From DATCMH01 sp036563505 (GTDB lineage Bacteria; Pseudomonadota; Alphaproteobacteria; Rhizobiales; Beijerinckiaceae), in contig DATCMH010000016.1 of the NCBI GenBank assembly GCA_036563505.1, forward strand, positions 1 through 64,000: 64,000 bases of DNA, in the 5' to 3' direction. Positions 1 through 7,140 of the stretch are shown here, in pieces. The position numbers and the translations under genes are program-made. Position 1 is the stretch's first letter, and each line of letters opens with the position of its first letter. Below the pieces are notes generated by a model. It was not told the DNA's origin. It searched no databases and was given only the letters and a program-made list of their open reading frames with translations.

Positions 1-189
1 GTAGTGCAACGCCACCGTGAGCTCGACCACACCGAGACCGGCGCCTAAGTGCCCGCCCGTCACCGACACCGCGTCGATCGTCTCAGACCGAAGCTCGTCA
101 GCGAGCTGAGACAACTGCGATACGTCAAGACGACGAAGGTCTTGGGGCGTTTCGATCTCGTCAAGGAGCGGAGTCGAGGGGCGAGGCAT
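1..189 (-). CDS. dxs: 1-deoxy-D-xylulose-5-phosphate synthase, N-terminal part (runs off the window)
   Basis: Makes DXP from pyruvate and glyceraldehyde-3-phosphate, the entry step of the MEP isoprenoid pathway that supplies phytyl/geranylgeranyl tails and carotenoids. Only the first 63 residues are present. They begin MPRPSTPLLDEIETPQDLRR and include the family motif SVTGGHLGAGLGVVELTVAL. The ATG at 189 follows the 105-aa gene by 11 bp on the same strand, so it is probably the last or next gene of the bchG-bchP operon, a common PGC position for dxs. Codon use is odd: 17 of 63 codons end in A or T (many CTT, CGT, TCT), against near-total G/C third positions in the neighbours. Confidence 0.92.
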   Translation of the reverse strand, partial: MPRPSTPLLDEIETPQDLRRLDVSQLSQLADELRSETIDAVSVTGGHLGAGLGVVELTVALHY

Positions 190-200
190 CGTGGTCTCCC

Positions 201-518
201 TCAGGCGAGCAAGGAGCGCGCGGTGGGCTTCGCGTCACGGGGACTTCCCGCGCCGCGCTCCGGTCCCCACCGCCGGCTCAGGTCAAAGAGATGGGCGACG
301 AGCGAGGCGGCGAGCCAGGCTGCCACCCAGCCCCACCAGGCGTCGGTCAGCGCCGCGCGGAGCGCGAGCATGAGCGCGACGCCCGGGGCCAAGGCGGCTG
401 CAACGTCGAGGACCGCGATCCCGCGCCGCCGGCTAAGCGTCATCAGCGCCAGTGATTCGAGAACGACGAGCGCGAGGATCAGGTCGATGATGCGGCCGCT
501 GGCGAAGAGGTCGCTCAT
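201..518 (-). CDS. Small membrane protein of the PGC, unknown function (105 aa)
   Basis: No named family recognised. The ATG at 518 overlaps the bchP stop in an ATGA junction, which makes translation coupled to bchP. The 105 residues contain about three hydrophobic segments: IIDLILALVVLESLALM (about 9-25), VLDVAAALAPGVALMLAL (about 34-51) and WWGWVAAWLAASLVAHLF (about 60-77), followed by a basic tail. It lies between bchP and dxs, so a role near pigment-tail reduction or pigment-protein assembly is plausible but is inference from position only. A longer reading extending up to 1406 is a shadow of bchP. Confidence 0.75.
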   Translation of the reverse strand: MSDLFASGRIIDLILALVVLESLALMTLSRRRGIAVLDVAAALAPGVALMLALRAALTDAWWGWVAAWLAASLVAHLFDLSRRWGPERGAGSPRDAKPTARSLLA

Positions 519-1705
519 GACGAGCGCGCCGGGACGAGGCCGACGAGGTGAGCGAGGTCCTTGAAGAAGATCTTCACGTGGGCCAGGGGCCGCGAGCGCA
601 CCAGTTCCTTGTTCATGTAGGATTGCCAAGTCAGCCGCTGGACGTCCTTGTCCCCGCACATGCTGACGAAGCGCTCGCGCCGGCGGTCGGTCTTGTACCA
701 GAAGCGCTGCATGATCCCGAGGATCCAGAAGACCCGGCCGTGCTCCTTCATGAAGCGCTTGCGGGCTTGGGCCAGCGCCCGGACGTCGCCCGTGACGAGG
801 AAAGCCTGGATCGCCTCGCCGGCGAGGCGCCCGCCCAGCATGGCGTAGTAGATGCCCTCGCCCGACGCCGGGGCCACAACCCCGGCGGCGTCGCCGGCCA
901 GGACCACGTCGCGGCCGTTGTCCCACCGCTTCAAGGGACGAAGCGGGATCGGCGCGCCCTCCCGGCGGATCGTCTCGGCGCCTTCGAGGCCGGCGACGTC
1001 GCGCAGCGCGCCGACGGCCCCTTTGAGCGAGAAGCCGCGCTGCGCGCTGCCGGTGCCGACGCTCGTGGTGGCGCCGTGCGGGAAGACCCAGCCGTAGAAG
1101 TCGGGCGACAGGGAGCCGCGGTAATAGACGTCGCAGCGCCGGCCATCGAGGTCGGGCGGCGAGCGGACGATCTCGTGGTAGGCGAAGACGAAGGGCATCC
1201 GGTCCGCGCCCGGCACGCACTGGCGCGCCACCGGCGAGAGGGCGCCGTCTGCGCCGATGACGGAGCGGGCGCGCACCTGGCGCAACTCTCCGCCGTCCTT
1301 CGGCAGGTAGCAGATGATCGCGGTGCCGTCGTCGTCTCGCGCGAGGTGTTCGAAGGTGCCGCTGCGGCGCTCCGCGCCGGCGGTGGCCGCCCGCTCCCGG
1401 AGCCATTCGTCGAACACGTCCCGGTCGATCATGCCGACGAAGCCGTCGTCCTCGATCGGCATGTCCACCTCGCGGGCGGAGGGCGAGACGATCCGGGCCG
1501 AGGTGACCTTAGCCACGAGGAGATGGTCGGGGATCGCGAAGTCCCGGATCGCGCGGGGTGGAATAGCGCCGCCGCAGGGCTTGATGCGCCCGGCCCGGTC
1601 GAGGAGCAGCACGGAGCGGCCGAGACGGGCGAGATCCGTCGCGGCGGTGGCCCCTGACGGGCCGCCTCCGACCACGACGACGTCGAAGGTGTCCAGCGCC
1701 TGCAT
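515..1705 (-). CDS. bchP: Geranylgeranyl reductase (bacteriochlorophyll)
   Basis: Reduces the geranylgeranyl tail of bacteriochlorophyll to phytyl using NADPH, the last step of bacteriochlorophyll a synthesis. The 396-aa protein starts with an FAD dinucleotide fold (VVVVGGGPSGATAATDLARLG, residues about 9-29) followed by the family stretch RIKPCGGAIPPRAI, and carries the FAD-contact GDAAG motif (VVLAGDAAGVVAPASGEGI). Length is normal for BchP. It begins 4 bp after the stop of the upstream PucC-family transporter gene and overlaps the 105-aa gene downstream, so it sits in the middle of a bchG-transporter-bchP-orf operon transcribed leftwards. Confidence 0.96.
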   Translation of the reverse strand: MQALDTFDVVVVGGGPSGATAATDLARLGRSVLLLDRAGRIKPCGGAIPPRAIRDFAIPDHLLVAKVTSARIVSPSAREVDMPIEDDGFVGMIDRDVFDEWLRERAATAGAERRSGTFEHLARDDDGTAIICYLPKDGGELRQVRARSVIGADGALSPVARQCVPGADRMPFVFAYHEIVRSPPDLDGRRCDVYYRGSLSPDFYGWVFPHGATTSVGTGSAQRGFSLKGAVGALRDVAGLEGAETIRREGAPIPLRPLKRWDNGRDVVLAGDAAGVVAPASGEGIYYAMLGGRLAGEAIQAFLVTGDVRALAQARKRFMKEHGRVFWILGIMQRFWYKTDRRRERFVSMCGDKDVQRLTWQSYMNKELVRSRPLAHVKIFFKDLAHLVGLVPARSS

Positions 1706-1709
1706 CGTG

Positions 1710-3041
1710 TCAGCCTCCCGCGGAACCGCGCCATGCGAGCGTCATCTCCGCCGCCCGCCGTTCGGGCGCGGGCCGGCCGATGCGGGACGCCAGGACCGCC
1801 GCGACCAGGAACAAGGCGGCCTCGCCGCAGAAAACGATGGTGTAGGCCGCCACCGGCGAGCCGAGGGACCAGCGGACAAGGTCCACCGCCGCAGCGGCGA
1901 GGAAGCCGCCGAGACCGAAGGCCACGGCCTGGGCCGCGCCCCACAACCCCATGCGCACGCCCTCGCGCCCGCCGCAGCCCGCAAGCTCCATCATTGAACC
2001 GATGGCAGCGACGGCGAAGGCGCCGTTGGCGAGGCCGAGCCCGAAGACGGAGGTGCGCAGCGGCCAGGCCGGACCGTAGGAGCCGGCGAGCGACAGGGCC
2101 GCGAGCGCGAGCGCCGAGGCAAGGCAGCCGCCCACCGTCCAGAGGCGTAAGGATCCGAACCGCCGGCCGCCCAGACCCGTGCCGAGGAGCGCAACGGCGA
2201 TCATGCCGACGAGCACGCCGCCGTTCTGCACGCCCGCGAGCGACGTGGACTGCCCGGGCGCGTAGCCGAACACCGTGCCGGCGAAAGGCTCCAGGATGAG
2301 GTCCTGGCCGCTATAGGCCAGCATGGAGACGAAGATGAAGATGGTGAAATGGCGGGCGCGGCTCTCGCCCCAGACCTGCGCGAGCGCGACCTTGAACGGG
2401 ACGGGGCTCTCCCGCGGCTCCGGCCCGGGCGACGCGACGTCCGATTCCATCCCGCGCACGGCCAGGAGGGCGACGAGGAGCGCGCAGACGGACACCGCGG
2501 TCGAGACCGCGACGAGGCGCTCCGGCGAGAACGGATCGAGGAAGCGGCCGGCCAATCCCGCGGTGACGACGAAACCCGCGATCATCATCACCCAGACGAT
2601 GGTCGCCGCCGCCGGACGCCGCCGCGGCTCGACCCGCTTCGCGAGAAGCACCAGGAGATTGGTCCCGGCCGCGCCGACGCCAAGGCCGATGAGCGCGAAG
2701 GCGAGGACGGCAAGCCCGATACCCGCGGGCAGGCTCGTGGTCATCAACGCCGTAGCGATGGCGGCCAGGATGCCCCCGAGGGCCAGCGCCGCCATGCCGC
2801 CCATGATCCACGGCGTCCGGCGCCCGCCGAGGTCGGAGCCGTGGCCGAAGCGCGGACGCACCATCTGCAACCCGTAGTGCAGCGCGACGAGGGCGCCCGG
2901 CAGCATGGCCGGCAGGGCAAGCTCCACGACCATGACCCGGTTCAGGGTCGAGGTGGTGAGCACCACGATAGCGCCGAGCGCCGTCTGGACGCAGGCGAGG
3001 CGAAGGATGCCGGTCCAGGAGAGGAAGGGGGCTTGCGTCAT
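1710..3041 (-). CDS. PucC-family MFS protein (Orf428/Bch2-type, linked to bchG-bchP)
   Basis: Major facilitator superfamily membrane protein of the BCH/PucC branch. In purple bacteria the paralogue located between bchG and bchP (R. capsulatus Orf428) is thought to help deliver or organise bacteriochlorophyll. The start ATG at 3041 overlaps the bchG stop (ATGA), giving 443 residues with about 12 hydrophobic helices. Family marks are TLNRVMVVELALPAMLPG near the N-terminus, RRTPWIMGG after helix 2 and a QDLILEPFAG stretch in the middle. It resembles the second paralogue in this window (15,286-16,704), although neither lies beside antenna puc genes. Substrate is not established from sequence. Confidence 0.9.
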   Translation of the reverse strand: MTQAPFLSWTGILRLACVQTALGAIVVLTTSTLNRVMVVELALPAMLPGALVALHYGLQMVRPRFGHGSDLGGRRTPWIMGGMAALALGGILAAIATALMTTSLPAGIGLAVLAFALIGLGVGAAGTNLLVLLAKRVEPRRRPAAATIVWVMMIAGFVVTAGLAGRFLDPFSPERLVAVSTAVSVCALLVALLAVRGMESDVASPGPEPRESPVPFKVALAQVWGESRARHFTIFIFVSMLAYSGQDLILEPFAGTVFGYAPGQSTSLAGVQNGGVLVGMIAVALLGTGLGGRRFGSLRLWTVGGCLASALALAALSLAGSYGPAWPLRTSVFGLGLANGAFAVAAIGSMMELAGCGGREGVRMGLWGAAQAVAFGLGGFLAAAAVDLVRWSLGSPVAAYTIVFCGEAALFLVAAVLASRIGRPAPERRAAEMTLAWRGSAGG

Positions 3042-3910
3042 GAGGCGGGCCCGATCGCGAAGGCGCTGACCAGCATCCCGATCACGAAGAGCCCGACGCC
3101 TGTCGCGTTGTACCAGGTCGCGTGGCGGCGCGGGTCGCTGAGGAGGCGCGGCATCAGGGCGACCTGCACCGCGAGGAGCAGGGCGATGGCGACCGCGTAG
3201 ACGGGCCGTCCCCACACGAACAGGAACGCCACGACGGCGATTTGGGCCGCGATCATCGTGAGGCAGGCGAGGCGCGCGGCGCGCTCGGCCCCGAGTTGGA
3301 CGGGCAGGGAGCCCACACCCATGCGGCGGTCGCCCTCGATCGACTTGAAGTCGTTCAAGGTCATGATGCCGTGGGCGCCAAGGCTGTAGAGAAGGGCAAG
3401 GGCCAGGATACGGGCATCAGGCTTCGCGGCGAGCATCACCGCAGCCCCCGTGAACCAGGGCAGTCCCTCGTAGCAGAGGCCGACCGCCGTGTTGCCCCAC
3501 CAGCCGTTGCGCTTGAGCCGGAGCGGCGGGGCGCTGTAGGCCCAGGCCAGACCCAAGCCCAGCACGGCGGCCCCGAAGCCCCAGGGACCCAGGGTCGTCG
3601 CCACGATGAGGGAGAGGCCCGTCCAGCCGAGCGCGATGTAAAAGCCCCACCGCCCGGGCATCCGCCCCGAGGGGATCGGCCGATGCGGCTCGTTGATGGC
3701 GTCGACGTGACGGTCGAACCAGTCGTTCACCGCCTGGCTCGTGGCGCAGACGAGGGGTCCAGACAGAAGAAGCCCCGCGAGGAGCAGGGGCAAGCGCTCC
3801 GCCGTGAGCGCGCCGGTGGAAACCACGCCGCAGGCGAAGGCCCACATCGGGGCGAACCACGTGATCGGCTTGAGGAGTTCCGCGACGGTCGAGAGAGCCG
3901 GCCTTGTCAT
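3038..3910 (-). CDS. bchG: Bacteriochlorophyll synthase (tail prenyltransferase)
   Basis: Esterifies bacteriochlorophyllide a with geranylgeranyl diphosphate in the membrane. The 290-aa UbiA-family protein has the Mg/diphosphate motif NDWFDRHVDAINEPHRPIP (residues about 60-78) and a second Asp-rich motif NDFKSIEGDRRMG, with about eight hydrophobic helices. It is first in the leftward operon that continues into the transporter gene, bchP and dxs. Upstream are two PpsR-type palindromes and a probable promoter whose -10 box ends only 6 nt before the ATG. No Shine-Dalgarno is visible at a usable distance. Confidence 0.96.
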   Translation of the reverse strand: MTRPALSTVAELLKPITWFAPMWAFACGVVSTGALTAERLPLLLAGLLLSGPLVCATSQAVNDWFDRHVDAINEPHRPIPSGRMPGRWGFYIALGWTGLSLIVATTLGPWGFGAAVLGLGLAWAYSAPPLRLKRNGWWGNTAVGLCYEGLPWFTGAAVMLAAKPDARILALALLYSLGAHGIMTLNDFKSIEGDRRMGVGSLPVQLGAERAARLACLTMIAAQIAVVAFLFVWGRPVYAVAIALLLAVQVALMPRLLSDPRRHATWYNATGVGLFVIGMLVSAFAIGPAS

Positions 3911-3916
3911 GAAGGG

Positions 3917-3946
3917 ATGCTATCCCTCGTTTCGGCTGACCGTCAA
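3917..3946 (-). promoter_or_regulatory. Probable bchG promoter
   Basis: Read on the minus strand, TTGACG (3941-3946) is followed after 18 bp by TAGCAT (3917-3922), a fair sigma-70 match. Transcription would start about at the bchG ATG (3908-3910), which would make the message leaderless. The -35 box lies inside the first PpsR-type palindrome, so a bound repressor would block it. Confidence 0.45.
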
Positions 3947-3958
3947 CTAAAGATGACA
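3941..3958. promoter_or_regulatory. PpsR/CrtJ-type operator, bchG site 1
   Basis: CGTCAACTAAAGATGACA fits the TGT-N12-ACA palindrome (one end base differs) with a perfect GTCA-N8-TGAC core. It covers the predicted -35 box of bchG. Its centre is 25 bp from the centre of site 2. Confidence 0.7.
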
Positions 3959-3965
3959 GATGGAT

Positions 3966-3983
3966 TGTCAGATTTTTCTGACG
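3966..3983. promoter_or_regulatory. PpsR/CrtJ-type operator, bchG site 2
   Basis: TGTCAGATTTTTCTGACG is TGT-N12-ACG with a perfect GTCA-N8-TGAC core. It abuts the ppsR stop codon (3984) and lies upstream of bchG. Confidence 0.7.
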
Positions 3984-5423
3984 CTAGATTTCCGCCTCGC
4001 TCTCGAGATCGCCCAGGCCGTAGCGCCGCAGCTTCACGTAGAGACTCTGGCGGCTGAGGCCGAGAACCTCGGCGGCCGAGGCGCGGTTGTCGCCCGTCAG
4101 TTCCAGGGCCGCCTCGATGCACAGGCGCTCGATTACGTCCGTCGTCTCGCGGACGAGGTCCTTGAGCGGCACCCGGCCGACGAGGTCCGTGAGCTGGTCC
4201 ATGGAGCGAGGCAGTTCGCGGACGGGCCGGGTCTCGGCGGGCAGGCGACGGGCGACATTGCGGATGACGAAGCCGAAGCAGGGCTGCGCCGGGTCCGGGA
4301 CGGACACGGCGGAGATCTCGACCTGGACGGCCGCGCCGTGCTCTCCGCGCAGGGTCGTCCCGAACAGGCGAACCGTGCCGTGCTGGCGCAGGTTCGCGCT
4401 CATGACACTGAGATCGAGGCCCGGCCGGCCGAGCCAGCGATCGAGGGATTGTCCCCGCGCCTGCTCCTCGGAGGCGAGCTGGGCGAGTTCCAGGAAGGCC
4501 GCGTTGGCGAGGAGGATCGACCCGTCCGGATCGGTGACGACGAAGCCGTCGGGCACGCTCTCCATCACGCTCGGAACCCGAGCGCGAGGCCCTGTCCCCT
4601 CTGCCGCGCCGTCGACGGCAGCGGTCATCCGAACGAGAATGTAGGCGTTGTTGTCCTGCCGGAAAAAGGACCCCGCGACGCTGATCGGACGCTCGCCGTT
4701 CGCAAGGCGCGCCTGGACCTCGCCCGTGCGCCCGAGGGCGCGGGCCTGAGCGATCGTCGAGTTGATCAGCGCGGCGTCGCCCGCGTGGAACAGTTCGGAC
4801 AAGCCGTGGTCGGTGATCTGCCGGCCCGCTCCTTCGAGCAAGGCGGTGGCCGCCGGATTGGCTTCCACGATGCGTTGCGTCAGGGCATCGACGATCAGAA
4901 CCGCCTCGGAGGCGATCTGAAACATCAGCCGATAGCGCGCCTCGGCCTCGCGCAGGCGGGCGTATTCGCGCTCCATGGCCTGTTGCGCGTCGACGAGGCG
5001 CTGCTGGAGCGCCGCCATGCTCCGCAGGTCGCGGCCGACCGCGACGACGCGGCCGCTCTCGGTCACCTGGATCGTGGAATAGCGAACTGGCACGTCGGCG
5101 CCGTGCGCGGACGGATGGTTCACCTGCCGCCAGCGCGGGGGCTCCGCGGACGCCGCGCCGTCGAGCAGCTCCTCGATCTTCGGGCGGCTCTCGACGGTCA
5201 CGGTTTCGACCCAGGGCCGTCCGAGCCAGGTGCCGTAGCCTTCCCGGGACAGCTCCTCGTTGCCGAACGCAACGTCCTGGATGACGCCTTCGCCGTCGAG
5301 GATCAGCGCCACGTCGGCCGCGGCCGCGATCAGCCGCCCAGCGACCTCGGCGTCGAGATCGCCGAGAGAGCTGCGCGGCGATCGGAAGTGCTGGGCGTCC
5401 CGACGGGAAACAGAAGCCTCCAT
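3984..5423 (-). CDS. ppsR: Photosynthesis gene transcriptional repressor PpsR/CrtJ
   Basis: Redox- and light-dependent regulator that binds TGT-N12-ACA sites of bch, crt and puf promoters. The 479 residues comprise an N-terminal domain, a coiled-coil-like linker (about 135-165), two PAS-like segments (EARYRLMFQIASEAVLIVDA and VPSVMESVPDGFVVTDPDG) and a C-terminal Fis-type helix-turn-helix (NRASAAEVLGLSRQSLYVKL). The Cys at the start of the HTH (ERLCIEAALELTGDN) matches the redox-active Cys of CrtJ; a second Cys is in the last PAS (PAQPCFGF). I start at the ATG at 5423, preceded by GGAGAGGA; the longer frame to 5549 would run back over ppaA. Target sites are found at several promoters in this window, including directly downstream in front of bchG. 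Confidence 0.95.
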   Translation of the reverse strand: MEASVSRRDAQHFRSPRSSLGDLDAEVAGRLIAAAADVALILDGEGVIQDVAFGNEELSREGYGTWLGRPWVETVTVESRPKIEELLDGAASAEPPRWRQVNHPSAHGADVPVRYSTIQVTESGRVVAVGRDLRSMAALQQRLVDAQQAMEREYARLREAEARYRLMFQIASEAVLIVDALTQRIVEANPAATALLEGAGRQITDHGLSELFHAGDAALINSTIAQARALGRTGEVQARLANGERPISVAGSFFRQDNNAYILVRMTAAVDGAAEGTGPRARVPSVMESVPDGFVVTDPDGSILLANAAFLELAQLASEEQARGQSLDRWLGRPGLDLSVMSANLRQHGTVRLFGTTLRGEHGAAVQVEISAVSVPDPAQPCFGFVIRNVARRLPAETRPVRELPRSMDQLTDLVGRVPLKDLVRETTDVIERLCIEAALELTGDNRASAAEVLGLSRQSLYVKLRRYGLGDLESEAEI

Positions 5424-5454
5424 GGAGTTGGGATGATCCTCTCCGCCCCGCGGC

Positions 5455-6363
5455 TCAGTGCCGCGCGGTACCGACTCTGGCCAGATGCCGCGTCGACTGG
5501 ACGACCTGCCGTCCGTCGATGGCCGTCGCGTCCGCACCGACGCGGGCAACGTAGTCCGGATGGTCGAGGAACACTCGCCCTCCGACCATGACCCAGAGCT
5601 CCGGGTTGCGCGACGCTGTGCGGAGCTGCCGGATAAGCGAAGCCAAGCCGTCGAGCAAGCGCTCGCAGCTCAGCGACAAGCCGACCAATGCGAAAGGATG
5701 ATCGCCGACAAGGTCAATGAGCTCGCCGTGGCCGGCATTGACCGGGCCGCAAACCTCCCAGCCGTCCCGCCGCAGGAACTCGGCGACCATCATCGAGCCG
5801 AAGGTATGCTGATCGCCAGGCATTGGCGCGATCAGGGCGCGGGCGCCGGGGTTGGAAACCGCGGCTTCGTTCTCGAAGGCAGGGCTGAGACGATGGACGA
5901 TCTGGTGCAGCCGCATCAGCCCGACCGTCACGTCGGTGAAATCGCAGAGGTCCGCTTTCCAGAGATCTCCGAGATGGCGCGCCGTCGGCGCCAGGAGATC
6001 GAGGAAAACGGCCTCGAAGGACACGCCCTCGGCCCGCACGGCCTCGATGAAGCCAAGCGCGTTCGACACCTCGTAACCGAGGACGATGCTCGCGAATTGG
6101 ACGACGTCGTCGGACCCAACGGTCCGCCCTGGCGGAAGCGGTTGCGGCGTCCGTAACGGGTTCGCCAAGGCTCCGGCGCGATGCGCCAGCATGAGCCTCG
6201 GGATGATCTCGCTCTCGACCGTGCGGGTCAGCGCCTGAAGTCGATCATCCTTCCGGTCGCGCTCGACGCTGGGCCAACGTCTCTCGTCCGCGCTTCTCTC
6301 GAGGAGCACTCGATCCGAGCCGGCGAAACTGCCGAACTCGAATGGCTCATGTAGGCTGGCCAT
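5455..6363 (-). CDS. ppaA: B12-binding photosynthesis regulator PpaA/AerR
   Basis: Antirepressor/co-regulator of PpsR/CrtJ in purple bacteria; AerR binds cobalamin and modulates CrtJ. The 302-aa protein has a helical region followed by a cobalamin-binding Rossmann domain with the DxHxxG motif as GDQHTFGSMM (about residues 185-194), then VGLSLSCERL and VGGRVFLDHP. Start chosen at 6363 (MASLHEPFEF), with AAGGAGAG about 9 nt upstream; the frame remains open to 6480 without a comparable ribosome site. It lies 31 bp before ppsR and probably forms an operon with it, divergent from bchF, sharing the regulatory region 6364-6633. Codon use is less GC-rich than in the bch genes. Confidence 0.92.
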   Translation of the reverse strand: MASLHEPFEFGSFAGSDRVLLERSADERRWPSVERDRKDDRLQALTRTVESEIIPRLMLAHRAGALANPLRTPQPLPPGRTVGSDDVVQFASIVLGYEVSNALGFIEAVRAEGVSFEAVFLDLLAPTARHLGDLWKADLCDFTDVTVGLMRLHQIVHRLSPAFENEAAVSNPGARALIAPMPGDQHTFGSMMVAEFLRRDGWEVCGPVNAGHGELIDLVGDHPFALVGLSLSCERLLDGLASLIRQLRTASRNPELWVMVGGRVFLDHPDYVARVGADATAIDGRQVVQSTRHLARVGTARH

Positions 6364-6549
6364 CAGCAAACTCTCCTTGTGCAATTCTCCTCGGAGAGCG
6401 GCTGCGCGGAACTTCGATGTGCCCGCGCTGATATCTGAGATCGTTCGATGTCTCAGCCCGATGTTAAGGCTCGGATCCAACCCTCTGAATTTCAGCTAAG
6501 CACGTTCCCTGCTGCGACGCTAGGCACTGTGCACGAGATGGAACCCGAC

Positions 6550-6567
6550 TGTAAAGTTTAATTTACG
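6550..6567. promoter_or_regulatory. PpsR/CrtJ-type operator, bchF site 1
   Basis: TGTAAAGTTTAATTTACG is TGT-N12-ACG, a clean palindrome of GTAAA and TTTAC arms. Its arms differ from the GTCA/TGAC core of the other sites. Confidence 0.55.
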
Positions 6568-6583
6568 TCCAGTCTGGTTGACA
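6566..6583. promoter_or_regulatory. PpsR/CrtJ-type operator, bchF site 2, over a -35 box
   Basis: CGTCCAGTCTGGTTGACA is CGT-N12-ACA with one core mismatch. Its right half is the TTGACA hexamer of the presumed bchF promoter, so binding would exclude RNA polymerase. Centre spacing to site 1 is 16 bp, unlike the 25-26 bp seen elsewhere. Confidence 0.5.
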
Positions 6584-6633
6584 GGTTGGAGCGGGCGGGT
6601 CTAGCCTTCGTTCGTCATCGGGCGGAGGTCGAA

Positions 6634-7140
6634 GTGCAGGGTCGGGTCGGGCAGGACCAGCGTCAGCCGCTCTACAGCGCCGATGAGCGGCGGCGCCGCG
6701 ATGCCTCGCGCTGGACCTTGGTGCAGGGGATCCTCGCCCCCGTTCAGTTCTTGGCTTTCCTGGTCAGCCTGACCCTCGTTCTTCGCTTTCTTGCGACCGG
6801 CGAGGGCTACGCGGCCGCGACCCTCTCCATCGTCGTCAAGACGGCCCTGCTCTACGCGATCATGATCACCGGCTCCGTCTGGGAGAAGGAGGTCTTCGGA
6901 CGCTACCTCTTCGCTCCCGCCTTCTACTGGGAGGACGTGGTGAGCATGGGGGTTCTTGCCCTGCACACCGCCTACCTCGCGGCGATTGTCGCCGGTTGGG
7001 GAAGCGCGCGGGCGCAGATGCTGCTCGCTCTCGCGGCCTACGCCGCCTACGTCGTCAACGCGGCGCAGTTCCTTCTCAAGCTTCGGGCGGCGCGGCGCGA
7101 CGAGCACGTCTCCCTGCACGCCGCGGGGCTCGCGTCATGA
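6634..7140 (+). CDS. bchF: 3-vinyl bacteriochlorophyllide hydratase
   Basis: Hydrates the C3 vinyl group of (bacterio)chlorophyllide, on the route to the acetyl group of bacteriochlorophyll a. Membrane protein with about four hydrophobic helices; family signature RRRRDASRWTLVQGILAPVQ and the later KEVFGRYLFAPAFYWEDVVS. I prefer the GTG at 6634 (168 aa), which has GGAGG about 6-10 nt before it. The frame opens earlier, from a TTG at 6586, but that start would lie on the -35 box and lacks a ribosome site. First gene of the long rightward run; its stop overlaps bchN (ATGA). Confidence 0.92.
   Translation: MQGRVGQDQRQPLYSADERRRRDASRWTLVQGILAPVQFLAFLVSLTLVLRFLATGEGYAAATLSIVVKTALLYAIMITGSVWEKEVFGRYLFAPAFYWEDVVSMGVLALHTAYLAAIVAGWGSARAQMLLALAAYAAYVVNAAQFLLKLRAARRDEHVSLHAAGLAS

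Larger units (their letters stand above)
6364..6633. promoter_or_regulatory. Divergent ppaA / bchF regulatory region
   Basis: 270 bp between ppaA (minus) and the preferred bchF start (plus), with less G/C than its surroundings. It holds two overlapping PpsR-type palindromes and a TTGACA hexamer at 6578-6583. Seventeen bp further lies a weak -10 (CTAGCC, 6601-6606). No separate ppaA promoter is clear. Confidence 0.6.

Noticed and set aside
548..1657. 369-aa open frame opposite bchP
   Set aside because: Antisense shadow; bchP has full family motifs.
5424..5549. Longer N-terminus for PpsR
   Set aside because: Would overlap ppaA and lacks PpsR-like sequence; the ATG at 5423 has a ribosome site.
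3960..5591. 543-aa open frame opposite ppsR
   Set aside because: Antisense shadow; the ppsR reading ends in an intact helix-turn-helix and has PAS motifs.
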